Source of the DNA: Nanoarchaeales archaeon
GTDB lineage: Archaea > Nanobdellota > Nanobdellia > Woesearchaeales > UBA583
Length of the DNA stretch: 50,375 nt
Assembly: GCA_013215525.1 (NCBI GenBank)
Contig: JABSQY010000005.1
Span: 1 to 50,375 of the forward strand
Reading direction: 5' to 3'
The notes under the pieces are model-generated. The model was not told the origin of the DNA and did no database searches. It saw nothing but the letters and a program-made list of their open reading frames with translations. A program made the position numbers and the translations under genes. Below, piece after piece: positions 8,038-17,532 of the stretch; position 1 is the stretch's first letter; every line of letters starts with the position of its first letter.

Positions 8038-8218
8038 CTTAAAAAAATAAGTTGAATTGTGTTTATAAAGTTTATTATCTACTGATTTTATTTAATTTAT
8101 AATTTATTTAGAATTATGGACTTTAATTACTTTAAAAAGAGAAAATAGATGTTTTATTTTATCTTTTTTTCTTGATTTTTTTTATATTTCTTTTAAATTT
8201 ATTTCATATTTGTCTTGA

Positions 8219-9367
8219 TTATCTATGTTTTTTTACCTCATTTTTCACCATAATTTGAAGATTTTTTAATAATTCTTGAGTCATTTTTGGAATATTCCAT
8301 TTTTCTTTTTCGTGTGAATGTAAATCCTCGTCAACGATTGAAGAATGAATTTCTTTATCAACTGAGATTATGTGGTTTCCATGTGAGAGTAATAATTTAA
8401 TGTCAACTTTTCTCATATGTGTTCCTATTGTATTCCCAATTGTTTTTACAGATAGTTTAAGATTATCATAATCTGACATTTTTGCAATTTTATCCATTGC
8501 TCTTCTTGAATAAATATCAATTAATTCATATTCATCTTCATATAACTTTCCTCCTCCAAGTATTTCTAAATGGTATTTTTCTACTTTATTATCTTCTCTA
8601 ATTAATCTAAATATATCTTTATATGAAAGCACAGTGTAGATTTCATTATCTTGATTACTTTGTGTTTCAGCCTCATTACCATTTGTTACAATGATTGAAA
8701 CTAATGATTTATTACTTAATATTTCAAGTGCATCTCGTATAGTTGAATGTTTAGATATTGTTAATGGTTTTTTATTGTAGATATTTGAAATTGGTAAATT
8801 TAATATTGAATCTTGTTTTTCACTAAAATATGAAGTTTTTTCATGATTACCATTTTTAAATAATTCATTTACAAGTAAATCCATTGGTCTAAGTTCTCCA
8901 ATAATTTGTAGTTTGTCAAGTACTGGAAGTAAATTTGTTTTTTTAGTTTTAAATAAAGATTTTGCAGAAGATATTTTATCATCTTCGTTTAATGCAAAAA
9001 TTTCGTGTCTACTGTTTGCTGAATCTATTGTTTGATTTAAAAAGGTATAATCATTATCTAATATTTCTTTAAATGCATCAGATAAATCATATATGTCATT
9101 TTCACTTGCTTTTATTACTAAATCGCCAGATTCTATTAATCTATTTAAACAATCACATTTAATTTTTGAATCACAATTTGAAAGCGGACGTTTGAGTGTT
9201 TTTAATTTCTCATTAACATCCTTTACATTTAAAGCAATTTCTCTAAAGTCCACATATGAGTTTCCATTTTCAAGGATAATATATCTTGAATTTTTTTTAT
9301 CATTTATTTCTTTTAAGAAATTTCCTACAGTGCTTTGCTCGTCGATTTTATAATAATTTTTTAACAT
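8219..9367 (-). CDS. CBS-domain protein with possible HPF/RaiA-like C-terminus
   Basis: A 382-aa cytosolic protein. The middle contains at least two CBS-type segments: about residues 120-175 (ALNEDDKISSAKSLF, PVLDKLQIIGELRPMDLL) and about 190-260 (LPISNIYNKKPLTISKHS, TIRDALEILSNKSLVSIIV). CBS pairs bind adenine nucleotides. The last 90 residues resemble a hibernation-promoting-factor fold in outline: KLSVKTIG, then IKLLLSHGNHIISVDKEI, then a basic helix ending KNEVKKHR. A role in energy-sensing ribosome inactivation is therefore possible, but rests on pattern only. The N-terminal 110 residues may be a further degenerate CBS unit. A TATA-like element near 9399-9408 predicts a leader of about 10 nt. 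Confidence 0.72.
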   Translation of the reverse strand: MLKNYYKIDEQSTVGNFLKEINDKKNSRYIILENGNSYVDFREIALNVKDVNEKLKTLKRPLSNCDSKIKCDCLNRLIESGDLVIKASENDIYDLSDAFKEILDNDYTFLNQTIDSANSRHEIFALNEDDKISSAKSLFKTKKTNLLPVLDKLQIIGELRPMDLLVNELFKNGNHEKTSYFSEKQDSILNLPISNIYNKKPLTISKHSTIRDALEILSNKSLVSIIVTNGNEAETQSNQDNEIYTVLSYKDIFRLIREDNKVEKYHLEILGGGKLYEDEYELIDIYSRRAMDKIAKMSDYDNLKLSVKTIGNTIGTHMRKVDIKLLLSHGNHIISVDKEIHSSIVDEDLHSHEKEKWNIPKMTQELLKNLQIMVKNEVKKHR

Positions 9368-9692
9368 TTTGTATCACCGATTCTCTATGACGTGACTACT
9401 TATTAAACCTTATTTACATTTACTAAGTTACAAATATCTAGTCGAAATTTTTAACTTTTGAAACTTATATAGTTTTCGTTTTTTGTGATCATTTATTATA
9501 TTTATCAATATTTTTTATTATTTTTATTATATTTGTTTACTTATGAGTTTTTAGAAGACTTGTAAAGTTAAGAAAAATTAAAACTTTCTAATTCTTTTTG
9601 AAATCAAAAATATTCAAAAAGTTTTTAAATAGATTTTAATTTATTTTAGTATTGAGAAAGAAATTCATTAGTTTGAACTTTACTTAATTTAT
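9368..9692. other. AT-rich gap before tRNA-Glu
   Basis: No gene is visible in this stretch. It holds the promoter of the CBS gene at its left end and a 9-bp perfect inverted repeat, CTTTTTGAA-10-TTCAAAAAG, at 9594-9621. Directly after that is TATA-like TTTTTAAATA (9622-9631), which would place tRNA transcription start near 9656, about 35-40 nt before the mature tRNA. The inverted repeat next to the TATA could be regulatory. Confidence 0.5.
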
Positions 9693-9767
9693 CCTCCTTT
9701 AGTGTAGCCCGGCCTATCATGCCACCCTCTCACGGTGGCGACTCGGGTTCAAATCCCGAAGGGAGGG
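9693..9767 (+). tRNA. tRNA-Glu (anticodon CTC)
   Basis: The full cloverleaf can be drawn. Acceptor arm CCTCCTT (9693-9699) pairs with AGGGAGG (9760-9766) with one G-U pair. The D-arm region is GTGTAGCCCGGCC. Anticodon stem CCACC/GGTGG holds loop CTCTCAC, with anticodon CTC at 9729-9731 after the invariant T33. The T arm is TCGGG-TTCAAAT-CCCGA (9743-9759). The discriminator is G, CCA is not encoded and there is no intron. The T run at 9769-9775 is a likely terminator. It reads GAG codons as glutamate. Confidence 0.95.
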
Positions 9768-9859
9768 CTTTTTTTATTCTAAAATTTTATTAATTAAAAT
9801 TTGTTAGAAATATTTGTACTATTCTGTTTATTTTTTAATAAGTAAAATTTAGTATATTA

Positions 9860-9890
9860 ATTAAAAATTTAATTATTTAAAATTTTTAAT
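9860..9890 (-). terminator. Hairpin around the stop of the PfkB gene
   Basis: ATTAAAAATTT (9860-9870) pairs perfectly with AAATTTTTAAT (9880-9890); the stop codon (9873-9875) lies in the 9-nt loop. All pairs are A/T. It fits the stop-straddling hairpin pattern seen elsewhere in the window. Confidence 0.4.
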
Positions 9891-10787
9891 TTGTTCTAGA
9901 GTTTGCATTCCTCTAGCACCTTTTGTTGTAACTGAGACTGCTGCTGCTCTGATTCCAAACTGAATTGCTTTTTCAATTGTTTTATTTTCAAATAATTCTG
10001 AAACTAATGCTGCTAAAAAACAGTCACCTGCTCCAGTTGAATCAATTGGGTTATTAATTTTTAAAGCTTCAAATTTCATTTTATCTTTATTTAATTCAAA
10101 AAATTCTACACCATTCTTTCCTTTTGTAATTAAAACTTTTGAACAAATATTTAATAATTTATTTATTTCAATATTTAAAATTTTAAATTCAGATTCACTT
10201 AATATTAAATAATCACTTAAACTAATTAATTCTTTAATTGTATCTAATCCAAATTTTACAAATATATTTCCTGGGGAAAAGATGATTTTTGTGTTATTAA
10301 TTTTTGCTTTTTTAGAAATTGTACAATAATCTTTTAAAATATCTTTACTTACAAGACTTGTAAATACTAAATATTTTAATTTTTCATTATAAAATTCAGT
10401 TGGAAAATCAGTTTCATCAAAGTTTAGATAATTATAGGCATACATTATTCTTTGACTAGTTTTATCAACAATTGAATAACAAGAATTATTAGGTTTTTCT
10501 GAGACTTTTGCAATTGAGTAATTAACATTATCTAATTTGAAATCTTTAAGTAACATGTTTGTATGTCTATCTGTTCCTACATTTCCAAAAAAATAAACAT
10601 TTTTATTTAATTTTCCGATTCCTGCAGCGATATTTGCGGCAGCTCCACCAGATGAATTAGTTATTTCATTAATACTTCTTTCTTCATCTTCTTTACAAAA
10701 TTCATCCACAAAAAGTGTTACATCTACATTTAGAGAACCAACACAGACGATTTTATCTATGTTGATTTGTTTATTTAAATCAGTCAT
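9873..10787 (-). CDS. PfkB-family sugar or nucleoside kinase
   Basis: An ATP-dependent kinase of the ribokinase/PfkB family. It opens with IVCVGSLNVDVTLFVDEF, carries the SSGGAAANIAAGIGKL substrate-binding segment (about residues 45-60), and has the catalytic and anion-hole motif DSTGAGD about 50 residues before the C-terminus. At 304 aa it is full length. The substrate cannot be read from the sequence; ribose, a nucleoside or another sugar are all possible. It follows a HAD phosphatase gene on the same strand with a 22-bp gap, in a unit divergent from purSL, which makes a ribose or nucleoside substrate attractive but unproven. Confidence 0.85.
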   Translation of the reverse strand: MTDLNKQINIDKIVCVGSLNVDVTLFVDEFCKEDEERSINEITNSSGGAAANIAAGIGKLNKNVYFFGNVGTDRHTNMLLKDFKLDNVNYSIAKVSEKPNNSCYSIVDKTSQRIMYAYNYLNFDETDFPTEFYNEKLKYLVFTSLVSKDILKDYCTISKKAKINNTKIIFSPGNIFVKFGLDTIKELISLSDYLILSESEFKILNIEINKLLNICSKVLITKGKNGVEFFELNKDKMKFEALKINNPIDSTGAGDCFLAALVSELFENKTIEKAIQFGIRAAAVSVTTKGARGMQTLEQIKNFK

Positions 10788-10809
10788 TTGTTATTATTGT
10801 ATTATATAT

Positions 10810-11913
10810 CTATAATCTTTTATATGCTTTTAATGCGTTTTGTTGAAACTCTTCAATTGGTAAAAATATTTCTTCTTTATTAGCGTCCATATGTTCTTTA
10901 AATTCTTTTTCACCAAGACCTGTTACACTTTTGATTTCAGATTTAATATTTTGCATCATTTGCGCATAAGAAAGTTGAGCATCTATTTCATCCCCATAAA
11001 TTTTTCTCATATCTAATCCCCATTGATTTTGAGCTTGTGAAATTTTTGAGTGTGGATTTGAAGTAATATCTGTTCTATCTTCGCAGATTACAATTTTTTG
11101 TGGTAAGTCTGATTCTTTGATTTGATGGTCAAATACTCCGTGAGAATCAAATAGAGGAGTTAAACCTTGTTTATTAGTTCCGAACACATTTATTCTTGCA
11201 GAATGAGTAGCAAGAGTGTGAGTTGGATTCCAGGCAATTGATCCTGGATGTGCTAACATTGTTTCAATGTCTGAATGGCTATCACCTATATGTGAACCTG
11301 TCCAAATTTTAGTATCTTTATTAAATAAAATCTTTTTTACTGTATTACGTTTATGTTCTCCACCAATAAATCTTAAAATTTCACCATTGTAAATACCATT
11401 ATTTTGTCCAAATTGTGTTGCAATTGTTTTTTCAAGTCCAAGTCTTTGTGATACTTGCTGTGCTCCTTCTTGGTGACCTGCAGTAACATTTGTGATATTG
11501 TAACCTAACTTTTGAAGTTGTTCAATATTTTCTCTAGTACCAGGTACAAATCTCATATGTTTTCCAACAATACTATTGATCTCACTTGGGAGTCCATTTA
11601 ATATTGAACCTACAAATACACAAGGTGCATTCCAACAGTAAGAAGTTTCTCCTCTTGCAACTGCATCAATATTACTATTTGCAACTTTAGTAAAATATTC
11701 TAAAGCTTCATCTCCTCCAATAATTCGACACATATCTCTTGCATTATCATCAATTATTAATACTCCATCCATATCAGATGTTAAGATTTTACTTGAGATA
11801 TGAGACATAAGATAGTCTTCACCCACTTCATGTAGTTTTTTAACTATATTATTTCTCCCAATGATAGATTCAGAGCTTATATTACCATTATTCCCAATAT
11901 AATGTATTTCCAT
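10810..11913 (-). CDS. HAD-superfamily phosphatase-like protein
   Basis: A HAD hydrolase with motif I SDMDGVLI (nucleophile Asp47 and Asp49 from the chosen start) and motif III/IV GDSHSDIETM. Between them is a region with many conserved-looking Gly, Trp and His residues, and there is a long C-terminal extension. It is 367 aa, longer than simple HAD phosphatases. The frame reaches 11976, but the Met at 11913 (MEIHYIGNNG) is preferred because a TATA element (minus-strand TTATTTAAA, 11935-11943) lies about 26 nt upstream. It shares a 95-bp divergent promoter with purSL, so nucleotide-related phosphatase activity is plausible. The substrate is unknown. Confidence 0.75.
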   Translation of the reverse strand: MEIHYIGNNGNISSESIIGRNNIVKKLHEVGEDYLMSHISSKILTSDMDGVLIIDDNARDMCRIIGGDEALEYFTKVANSNIDAVARGETSYCWNAPCVFVGSILNGLPSEINSIVGKHMRFVPGTRENIEQLQKLGYNITNVTAGHQEGAQQVSQRLGLEKTIATQFGQNNGIYNGEILRFIGGEHKRNTVKKILFNKDTKIWTGSHIGDSHSDIETMLAHPGSIAWNPTHTLATHSARINVFGTNKQGLTPLFDSHGVFDHQIKESDLPQKIVICEDRTDITSNPHSKISQAQNQWGLDMRKIYGDEIDAQLSYAQMMQNIKSEIKSVTGLGEKEFKEHMDANKEEIFLPIEEFQQNALKAYKRL

Positions 11914-11934
11914 AAATAATTCATATTTCTCCCC

Positions 11935-11987
11935 TTTAAATAACTTACTATCAAGAGACAACAATAAGTATAACAAACTTTAAAAAG
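11935..11987. promoter_or_regulatory. Divergent TATA pair between HAD gene and purSL
   Basis: Two TATA elements sit back to back: TTATTTAAA on the minus strand at 11935-11943, 26 nt before the ATG at 11913, and CTTTAAAAAG on the plus strand at about 11978-11987, 27 nt before the ATG at 12009. They decide both start codons and suggest common control of the HAD-PfkB unit and purSL-purQ. Confidence 0.6.
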
Positions 11988-12008
11988 AGGGAAAGTTGAA
12001 ATTTGTAT

Positions 12009-14981
12009 ATGGTACAAAGAATAGAGATTCAGTTAAAAATTGATGACGCGAGGTCCAAAATTATTAAAAAGGAAATTAATGAAGAATTTTCAAATTTAAT
12101 TAATAATGTTGTAGTCTCAGATGTATATACTTTAGATAAAGATATTTCAAAAGATAATTTTGAAAAAATTAAGGAACTAATTTCAAATCCAATTTGTGAA
12201 AGAATTAGTTTTGAAAATGATTGTGATTTTGGTTTAGACTTTGATTTTGCATTAGAAGTTGGTTTTTTACCAGGTGTTACAGATAATGTTGCAAATACTG
12301 CATCTCAAGTCCTTAAAGATGCTTTAGGAGTTGAAATTCCAGTTTATTCTTCAAAAATTTATTATTTATCTGGTGATTTAACTCTTGATAATGTTAAACA
12401 AATGGGGGAATTTTTATCAAATACTTTAATTCAAAGAAATCATATTAAAAGTTATGATGAATTTAAATCTAATAATAATACAATGGAAAAAATTGTTCCA
12501 AAAGTTAATTTAGATGATAATAAAAAACCATTAGTTGTTGAAATTATTTCAGCATCAGATGATGAATTAATTGAGATTGGAAAAAAAGGAATTTTAGATG
12601 TTGAGTCTGGTGAAAGACGTGGACCTTTAGCTCTTGATTTAGAATCTATGAAAACAATTCAAACATATTTTAAAGATGTTAAAAATAGAAATCCTTTTGA
12701 TATTGAATTAGAAGCTTTAGCTCAAACTTGGTCAGAACATTGTAAACATACAATTTTTGCAGCAAAGATAGATGATGTTCAAGATGGATTATACAAAGGG
12801 TATATTAAAAGAGCAACTAATGACATTCGTAAGATGCTTGGTGAAGATGATTTTTGCGTAAGTGTTTTTACAGATAATTCAGGAGTGATTAAGTTTGATG
12901 ATGATTATTTAATTTCAGATAAAGCTGAAACACATAATAGTCCTTCTGCTCTAGATCCTTTTGGTGGTGCAATTACTGGAATTGTTGGAGTTAATAGAGA
13001 TACTATTGGTGTTGGGATGGGAGCTATGCCAGTAATTAACGGATATGGATTTTGTGTTGCAGATCCTAAAAGTAAACCTGAATTATATAGAGGATTAAAT
13101 AAAACAAATCCTGCTTTAAGTCCTGAAAAAATTATGAAGGGAGTTATTGCTGGAGTTAATGAAGGTGGAAATTGTAGTGGTATTCCTACAATTCAAGGAT
13201 TTATGAATTTTCATGAAGACTTTAGAGGAAAACCTTTAGTGTTTGTTCGTACTGTTGGTTTAATGCCTAAAGAAGTTTGTTCAGTTGATTCAACTAAGAA
13301 AAAAGCAATTCCTGGTGATTTAGTTGTAGTTGTTGGTGGACGTGTTGGAAAAGATGGTATTCATGGAGCTACTTTTTCGTCTGAAGCGATGGATAGTGGA
13401 AGTCCTGCAACTGCTGTTCAAATTGGAGATCCAATTACTCAGAAAAAAGTAAGTGATGTAATTATTAAGGAAGCTAGAGATTTAGGTTTATATACTAGTA
13501 TTACAGATAATGGAGCTGGAGGGATTTCTTGTTCAGTTGCTGAGATGGCAACAGAGTGTGGAGGTTGCGAGGTTGATTTAGAGAAAGTACCTTTAAAGTA
13601 TCCTGGGATGAGCGCTTGGGAAACTTGGATTAGTGAATCACAAGAGAGAATGACTTTATCAATTCCAGAAAAAAATTGGAAACAGTTTAATGATCTTATG
13701 GAATCACGTGGTGTTGAAGCTGTAGTGATTGGTAAATTTACTGATTCTGGGTTATGTGTTGTTAAACAAGATGGTGTTGAGATTATGAATGTTGAGTTAA
13801 GTTTTTTACATGATGGTCAACCTAAAAAAGAATTAAAAACTATTTTTAATAAGAAAACTTTTGATGAACCTAGTTTAGATAATGTTAAAATTAATAAGAG
13901 TTTAGTTGAGATTTCAGGGAAATTAAATATTTGTAGTATTGAGTTTGTTAATAGACAATACGATCATGAAGTTGGTTCTGGTAGTATTTTAAAACCTATT
14001 TCTGGTGTTGGTGAGATTATATCTGATTCATCAGTTACTCGTCCAATTTTAACTTCTAAAAAAGCTATTGGAGTATCTCAATCTTTATTTCCTAGATATG
14101 GAGATATCGACCCATATAATATGGCAAGTTGCGCTATTGATTCATCTGTTAAAAACTTAGTTTGTGTTGGTGTACCTTTTGGAAAGATTGCATTAATGGA
14201 TAATTTTTGTTGGTGTAGTAGTGATGAAATAGAAAGACTAGGACAATTAAAAAGAGCAGTTGAGGGGTGTTATGATTATGCTGTAGCATATAAAGCTCCA
14301 TTTATTTCTGGAAAGGATAGTATGTATAATGATTTTAAAGGATACGATAAAGATAATAATCCTGTTAAAATTTCAGCACCTCCAACTTTATTAATTTCAT
14401 CAATTGGAGTTATGGATGATTATGAAAAATCAGTAAGTTCAGAGATTAAGTTTGAAGGAGATTTAGTTTATGTTATTGGTGAGACTAAAAATGAACTAGG
14501 TGGGAGTGAGTTTTATTCATATTTAGGAGAGAAAGAAACTGGTAAAAGTTATATTGGTAATAATGTGCCTAGTGTTGATTTTGATGTTAATAGTTTAACT
14601 TATAAGAAAATTACTGAGTTAATTGATAAAAAATTAATTGCAAGTTCTATGCCTGTAAATTTTGGAGGTTTAGGTGTTGCTTTTATGAAGATGACAGTTG
14701 GTGGAAATTTAGGTTTAGATGTTGATTTATCAAATGTTTCAAAAGTATGTGATTTATGTGATGTTACAACTTTATATTCAGAGAGTTCTGGAAGAATTGT
14801 TATTTCAATTAATCCAAATGATAAAGAAGAGTTTGAGAAAATTTTATCTGGTGTTCAGTTTAATGAGATTGGAAAAGTAGTTTCAAATAAAGTTTTAAAT
14901 ATCAAAGGAAGAGTACAAGAGGCATCAATTAAAATTGTTGATTTAGAAACAAAATATAAGGAGACTTTAGGAGGTTATTAA
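12009..14981 (+). CDS. purSL: FGAM synthase, PurS-PurL fusion
   Basis: Phosphoribosylformylglycinamidine synthase, the ATP-dependent amidation of FGAR to FGAM. About residues 1-160 correspond to a PurS-like region (with FLPGVTDNVANT). The rest is the PurL catalytic part with SEHCKHTIF, the substrate and metal loop ETHNSPSALDPFGG, ITDNGAGGISCSVAEMATE, and a second ATP-grasp-like half containing the SGKDSM loop. At 990 aa it is between stand-alone PurL (about 740 aa) and the 1300-aa bacterial form, because the glutaminase domain is a separate gene (purQ) directly downstream. The ATG at 12009 is chosen over an upstream TTG (12003) because TATA lies 27 nt before it. Confidence 0.95.
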   Translation: MVQRIEIQLKIDDARSKIIKKEINEEFSNLINNVVVSDVYTLDKDISKDNFEKIKELISNPICERISFENDCDFGLDFDFALEVGFLPGVTDNVANTASQVLKDALGVEIPVYSSKIYYLSGDLTLDNVKQMGEFLSNTLIQRNHIKSYDEFKSNNNTMEKIVPKVNLDDNKKPLVVEIISASDDELIEIGKKGILDVESGERRGPLALDLESMKTIQTYFKDVKNRNPFDIELEALAQTWSEHCKHTIFAAKIDDVQDGLYKGYIKRATNDIRKMLGEDDFCVSVFTDNSGVIKFDDDYLISDKAETHNSPSALDPFGGAITGIVGVNRDTIGVGMGAMPVINGYGFCVADPKSKPELYRGLNKTNPALSPEKIMKGVIAGVNEGGNCSGIPTIQGFMNFHEDFRGKPLVFVRTVGLMPKEVCSVDSTKKKAIPGDLVVVVGGRVGKDGIHGATFSSEAMDSGSPATAVQIGDPITQKKVSDVIIKEARDLGLYTSITDNGAGGISCSVAEMATECGGCEVDLEKVPLKYPGMSAWETWISESQERMTLSIPEKNWKQFNDLMESRGVEAVVIGKFTDSGLCVVKQDGVEIMNVELSFLHDGQPKKELKTIFNKKTFDEPSLDNVKINKSLVEISGKLNICSIEFVNRQYDHEVGSGSILKPISGVGEIISDSSVTRPILTSKKAIGVSQSLFPRYGDIDPYNMASCAIDSSVKNLVCVGVPFGKIALMDNFCWCSSDEIERLGQLKRAVEGCYDYAVAYKAPFISGKDSMYNDFKGYDKDNNPVKISAPPTLLISSIGVMDDYEKSVSSEIKFEGDLVYVIGETKNELGGSEFYSYLGEKETGKSYIGNNVPSVDFDVNSLTYKKITELIDKKLIASSMPVNFGGLGVAFMKMTVGGNLGLDVDLSNVSKVCDLCDVTTLYSESSGRIVISINPNDKEEFEKILSGVQFNEIGKVVSNKVLNIKGRVQEASIKIVDLETKYKETLGGY

Positions 14982-14982
14982 A

Positions 14983-15750
14983 ATGATAAAAGCTATGGTT
15001 ATGACAGGACACGGTATTAATTGTGATAGAGAGACAAGAGAAATTCTTGAGTATGCAGGTTTTGAATCTGAAATAGTACATATTAATGATTTAATTAGTA
15101 AAAAGAAAAAGTTTTCTGATTTTAGTTTAATTGTTTTTGCAGGAGGATTTTCTTATGGAGATGATTTAGGTTCAGGGAAAGCTTTTGCTGCAATGATTAA
15201 AAATAATTTATGGGATGAGTTAATTGAATTTAAAAATAATGGTGGTCTTGTGATTGGTATTTGTAATGGTTTTCAAATTATGAATCATTTAGGTTTATTT
15301 GGTGAAAAGTTAGGAGAGAGAATTAGCGCTTTATTACATAATGAATCAGCTAGATATATTTGTAAATGGGTTGATTTAAAGATTAATACTAATTCAAATT
15401 GTATTTTTACAAAAGGGATTGAGACTTTAAGAGTTCCAATTGCACATGGAGAAGGTAAATTTTATGCAACAGATAGTGTACTTGATGAACTTGAAAAGAA
15501 TAATCAAATTGTATCAACTTATGTAGAAAATCCTAATGGTGCATTAAGAGATATTGCTGGGATTTGTGATGTTTCTGGTAAGTTTTTTGGTTTAATGCCT
15601 CATCCAGAAAGAGCAGCATTTTTTCATAATTTACCTGAATTTCATAAATTAAAAGAGAAATTAAAAAGAGATGGTGAAAAAATTCCTTATGATGCTGATG
15701 GTATTAAGATTTTTAGAAATGCTTTTAATTATTTAAAAAATAATAATTAA
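14983..15750 (+). CDS. purQ: FGAM synthase glutaminase subunit PurQ
   Basis: Class I glutamine amidotransferase that supplies ammonia to PurSL. The nucleophile is Cys94 in GICNGFQ. The oxyanion segment is AGGFSYGDDL, and the His/Glu of the triad lie in MPHPERAAF near the C-terminus; HGEGKF is also present. At 255 aa it is full length. The start lies one base after the purSL stop, preceded by a clear GGAGG Shine-Dalgarno sequence at 14970-14974, so internal genes of operons here use ribosome binding sites while first genes appear leaderless. Confidence 0.95.
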   Translation: MIKAMVMTGHGINCDRETREILEYAGFESEIVHINDLISKKKKFSDFSLIVFAGGFSYGDDLGSGKAFAAMIKNNLWDELIEFKNNGGLVIGICNGFQIMNHLGLFGEKLGERISALLHNESARYICKWVDLKINTNSNCIFTKGIETLRVPIAHGEGKFYATDSVLDELEKNNQIVSTYVENPNGALRDIAGICDVSGKFFGLMPHPERAAFFHNLPEFHKLKEKLKRDGEKIPYDADGIKIFRNAFNYLKNNN

Positions 15751-15762
15751 TATTATTTTTTA
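15734..15762. terminator. Hairpin covering two convergent stop codons
   Basis: TAAAAAATAATA pairs with TATTATTTTTTA around a 5-nt loop. It covers the stop of purQ (15748-15750) and the stop of the opposite gene (15753-15755), so one element could terminate both transcripts. All pairs are A/T. Confidence 0.45.
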
Positions 15763-16133
15763 GTTTTTATATGTTTATCTTCTATTGATGCAATACTTGG
15801 GTCAAATTTGAAAGTATCACCTAGTCTATAGTTAGAATATGTGTCTTTAGAAACATAAAATTTTTCACAGTAGTCATTTCCGTATTCAGTTTTTATATTT
15901 TTATCACAAACAGTTAAAATATAATCTTCATCATCAGTTATATTATGTGGTATTTGAATAAACATATTTCCTACCTTTATAGGTATCATTATACTTTTTT
16001 TATTTTCAGGTTCAAATGTTTTATTTTGAACATATCCTTCATTTATTTTATTTGTATCATCAATCATTGAGTCAATTGTTAGATATCCAACATATCCTAA
16101 CATCCCACATATAACTAATTTTAAAGTTTCCAT
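15753..16133 (-). CDS. Small protein with N-terminal membrane segment
   Basis: An unrecognised 126-aa protein. Residues 4-22 (LKLVICGMLGYVGYLTIDS) could be a membrane anchor or uncleaved signal. The rest is hydrophilic and beta-rich, with an acidic TDDEDYILTVCDKN stretch and two cysteines, and would face outside. It sits between purQ and purK but on the opposite strand, so it is probably not part of the purine pathway. The upstream gap 16134-16413 shows only AT-rich DNA with promoter-like sequences at both ends. Confidence 0.6.
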   Translation of the reverse strand: METLKLVICGMLGYVGYLTIDSMIDDTNKINEGYVQNKTFEPENKKSIMIPIKVGNMFIQIPHNITDDEDYILTVCDKNIKTEYGNDYCEKFYVSKDTYSNYRLGDTFKFDPSIASIEDKHIKTKK

Positions 16134-16354
16134 AACTATATATTTATTTATTTATAAATATTAGTGTCGTTACTACTGATAAAAACATCAAGTCATTAGT
16201 TTATAAATAAAGTTTTATTATATTATATATTCTAAAAATTATAAAATTATTAGATTTGAGAAATATCTTTTCAACTACTGTTATTAACTATTAAGATAGG
16301 TTTTTATGGTTTAAAAAAATAATATCTACTCTGAATTTATATTAAAAAATAAGT

Positions 16355-16407
16355 AAATTTATATACCTTTAATTTTAAATATTAATTATGATGAGTATTA
16401 TAGGGGA
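16355..16407 (+). promoter_or_regulatory. purK promoter and Shine-Dalgarno site
   Basis: TATA-like AATTTATATACC at 16355-16366 predicts transcription start near 16388, leaving a leader of about 26 nt. That leader contains AGGGGA (16402-16407) 6 nt before the purK ATG at 16414. This is one of the few first genes here with a leader and ribosome binding site. Confidence 0.5.
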
Positions 16408-16413
16408 AATAAA

Positions 16414-17532
16414 ATGATTATTGGAATTATTGGTGGTGGACAGTTATGTCGTATGATGGGTCAAGAGATAGAGAGAAAAAATCTAAACCATGAAATTATT
16501 GCGTTAGATCCAACTCCTAATTGTCCTGCAACTCCTTTTATTAAAGAACAAATTATTGGAGATTATAAAGATGAAAATAAAATCCGTGAGCTTGCAAAGA
16601 AAGTTGATGTTTTAACTTTTGAGATTGAACTTGCAAATGCTGAGGTTCTAAAAGAAATTGAAAATTATGGTGTTGTTGTTTGCCCATCTCCAGAATCATT
16701 GTATACTATTCAAGATAAATTTAGACAAAAAATATTTCTTAAAAAAAATGGACTTCCAGTTCCTGATTTTGTACAAATTAAATCTAGAGAAGATTTAGTT
16801 AATGGATTAAATCAGTTTGGATATCCTGCTTTATTAAAAGCTACACAAGATTCTTATGATGGTCGAGGCAATTATGTTATTAAATCAGAAGAAGATATTG
16901 ATATTGGTTTAAAACTATTTGAAAATAGACCTTTAATGCTTGATAGATTTATTAATTTTAAAAAAGAAATTTCAATTATTGCAGCTAGAGATTTAAATGG
17001 AAATATTAAAACATATGATGCTTGCGAGAATATTCATAAGGATAATATTTTAGATATAACTATTGCGCCTGCAAAAATAAGTGATGAGATTTCTAAAAAA
17101 GCAGATGATGTTGCAACTAAAGTTATGAGTGTTTTTAATGGTGCTGGAGTTTTTGGAATTGAGTTATTTGTTACAGAAGATGATAATATTTTAATTAATG
17201 AAATTGCGCCAAGAGTACACAACTCAGGACATCACACAATCGATGCTTGTAATACTTCACAATTTGAACAACATATTAGAGCAATTACAGGTATGGAGTT
17301 AGGTGATACTGATTTAATTAGTAATGCTGTTATGTGTAATATTTTAGGAACTGATTTTGAAGGAGAGTTTGATTTAGTTTGTGATAATTTACCTTCAAAT
17401 GTAACTGTTCATATGTATGATAAAAAGATTGCAAAACCTAAAAGAAAATTAGGTCATGTTACAATACTTGCAGTTAATGAAATTGATGCAAATATTATAA
17501 AAAGTAAAATTGAGTTGAGGAAAAGAGAATGA
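16414..17532 (+). CDS. purK: N5-carboxyaminoimidazole ribonucleotide synthetase
   Basis: An ATP-grasp enzyme that carboxylates AIR to N5-CAIR. It starts with IGIIGGGQLCRMM and continues with the ATP-grasp core (FRQKIFLKKNGLPVPDF, LLKATQDSYDGRGNYVI). It ends the catalytic region with NEIAPRVHNSGHHTIDAC, the classical PurK signature. At 372 aa it is full length. The stop overlaps the purE start in an ATGA arrangement, showing translational coupling and a TGA that really stops translation. Confidence 0.96.
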   Translation: MIIGIIGGGQLCRMMGQEIERKNLNHEIIALDPTPNCPATPFIKEQIIGDYKDENKIRELAKKVDVLTFEIELANAEVLKEIENYGVVVCPSPESLYTIQDKFRQKIFLKKNGLPVPDFVQIKSREDLVNGLNQFGYPALLKATQDSYDGRGNYVIKSEEDIDIGLKLFENRPLMLDRFINFKKEISIIAARDLNGNIKTYDACENIHKDNILDITIAPAKISDEISKKADDVATKVMSVFNGAGVFGIELFVTEDDNILINEIAPRVHNSGHHTIDACNTSQFEQHIRAITGMELGDTDLISNAVMCNILGTDFEGEFDLVCDNLPSNVTVHMYDKKIAKPKRKLGHVTILAVNEIDANIIKSKIELRKRE

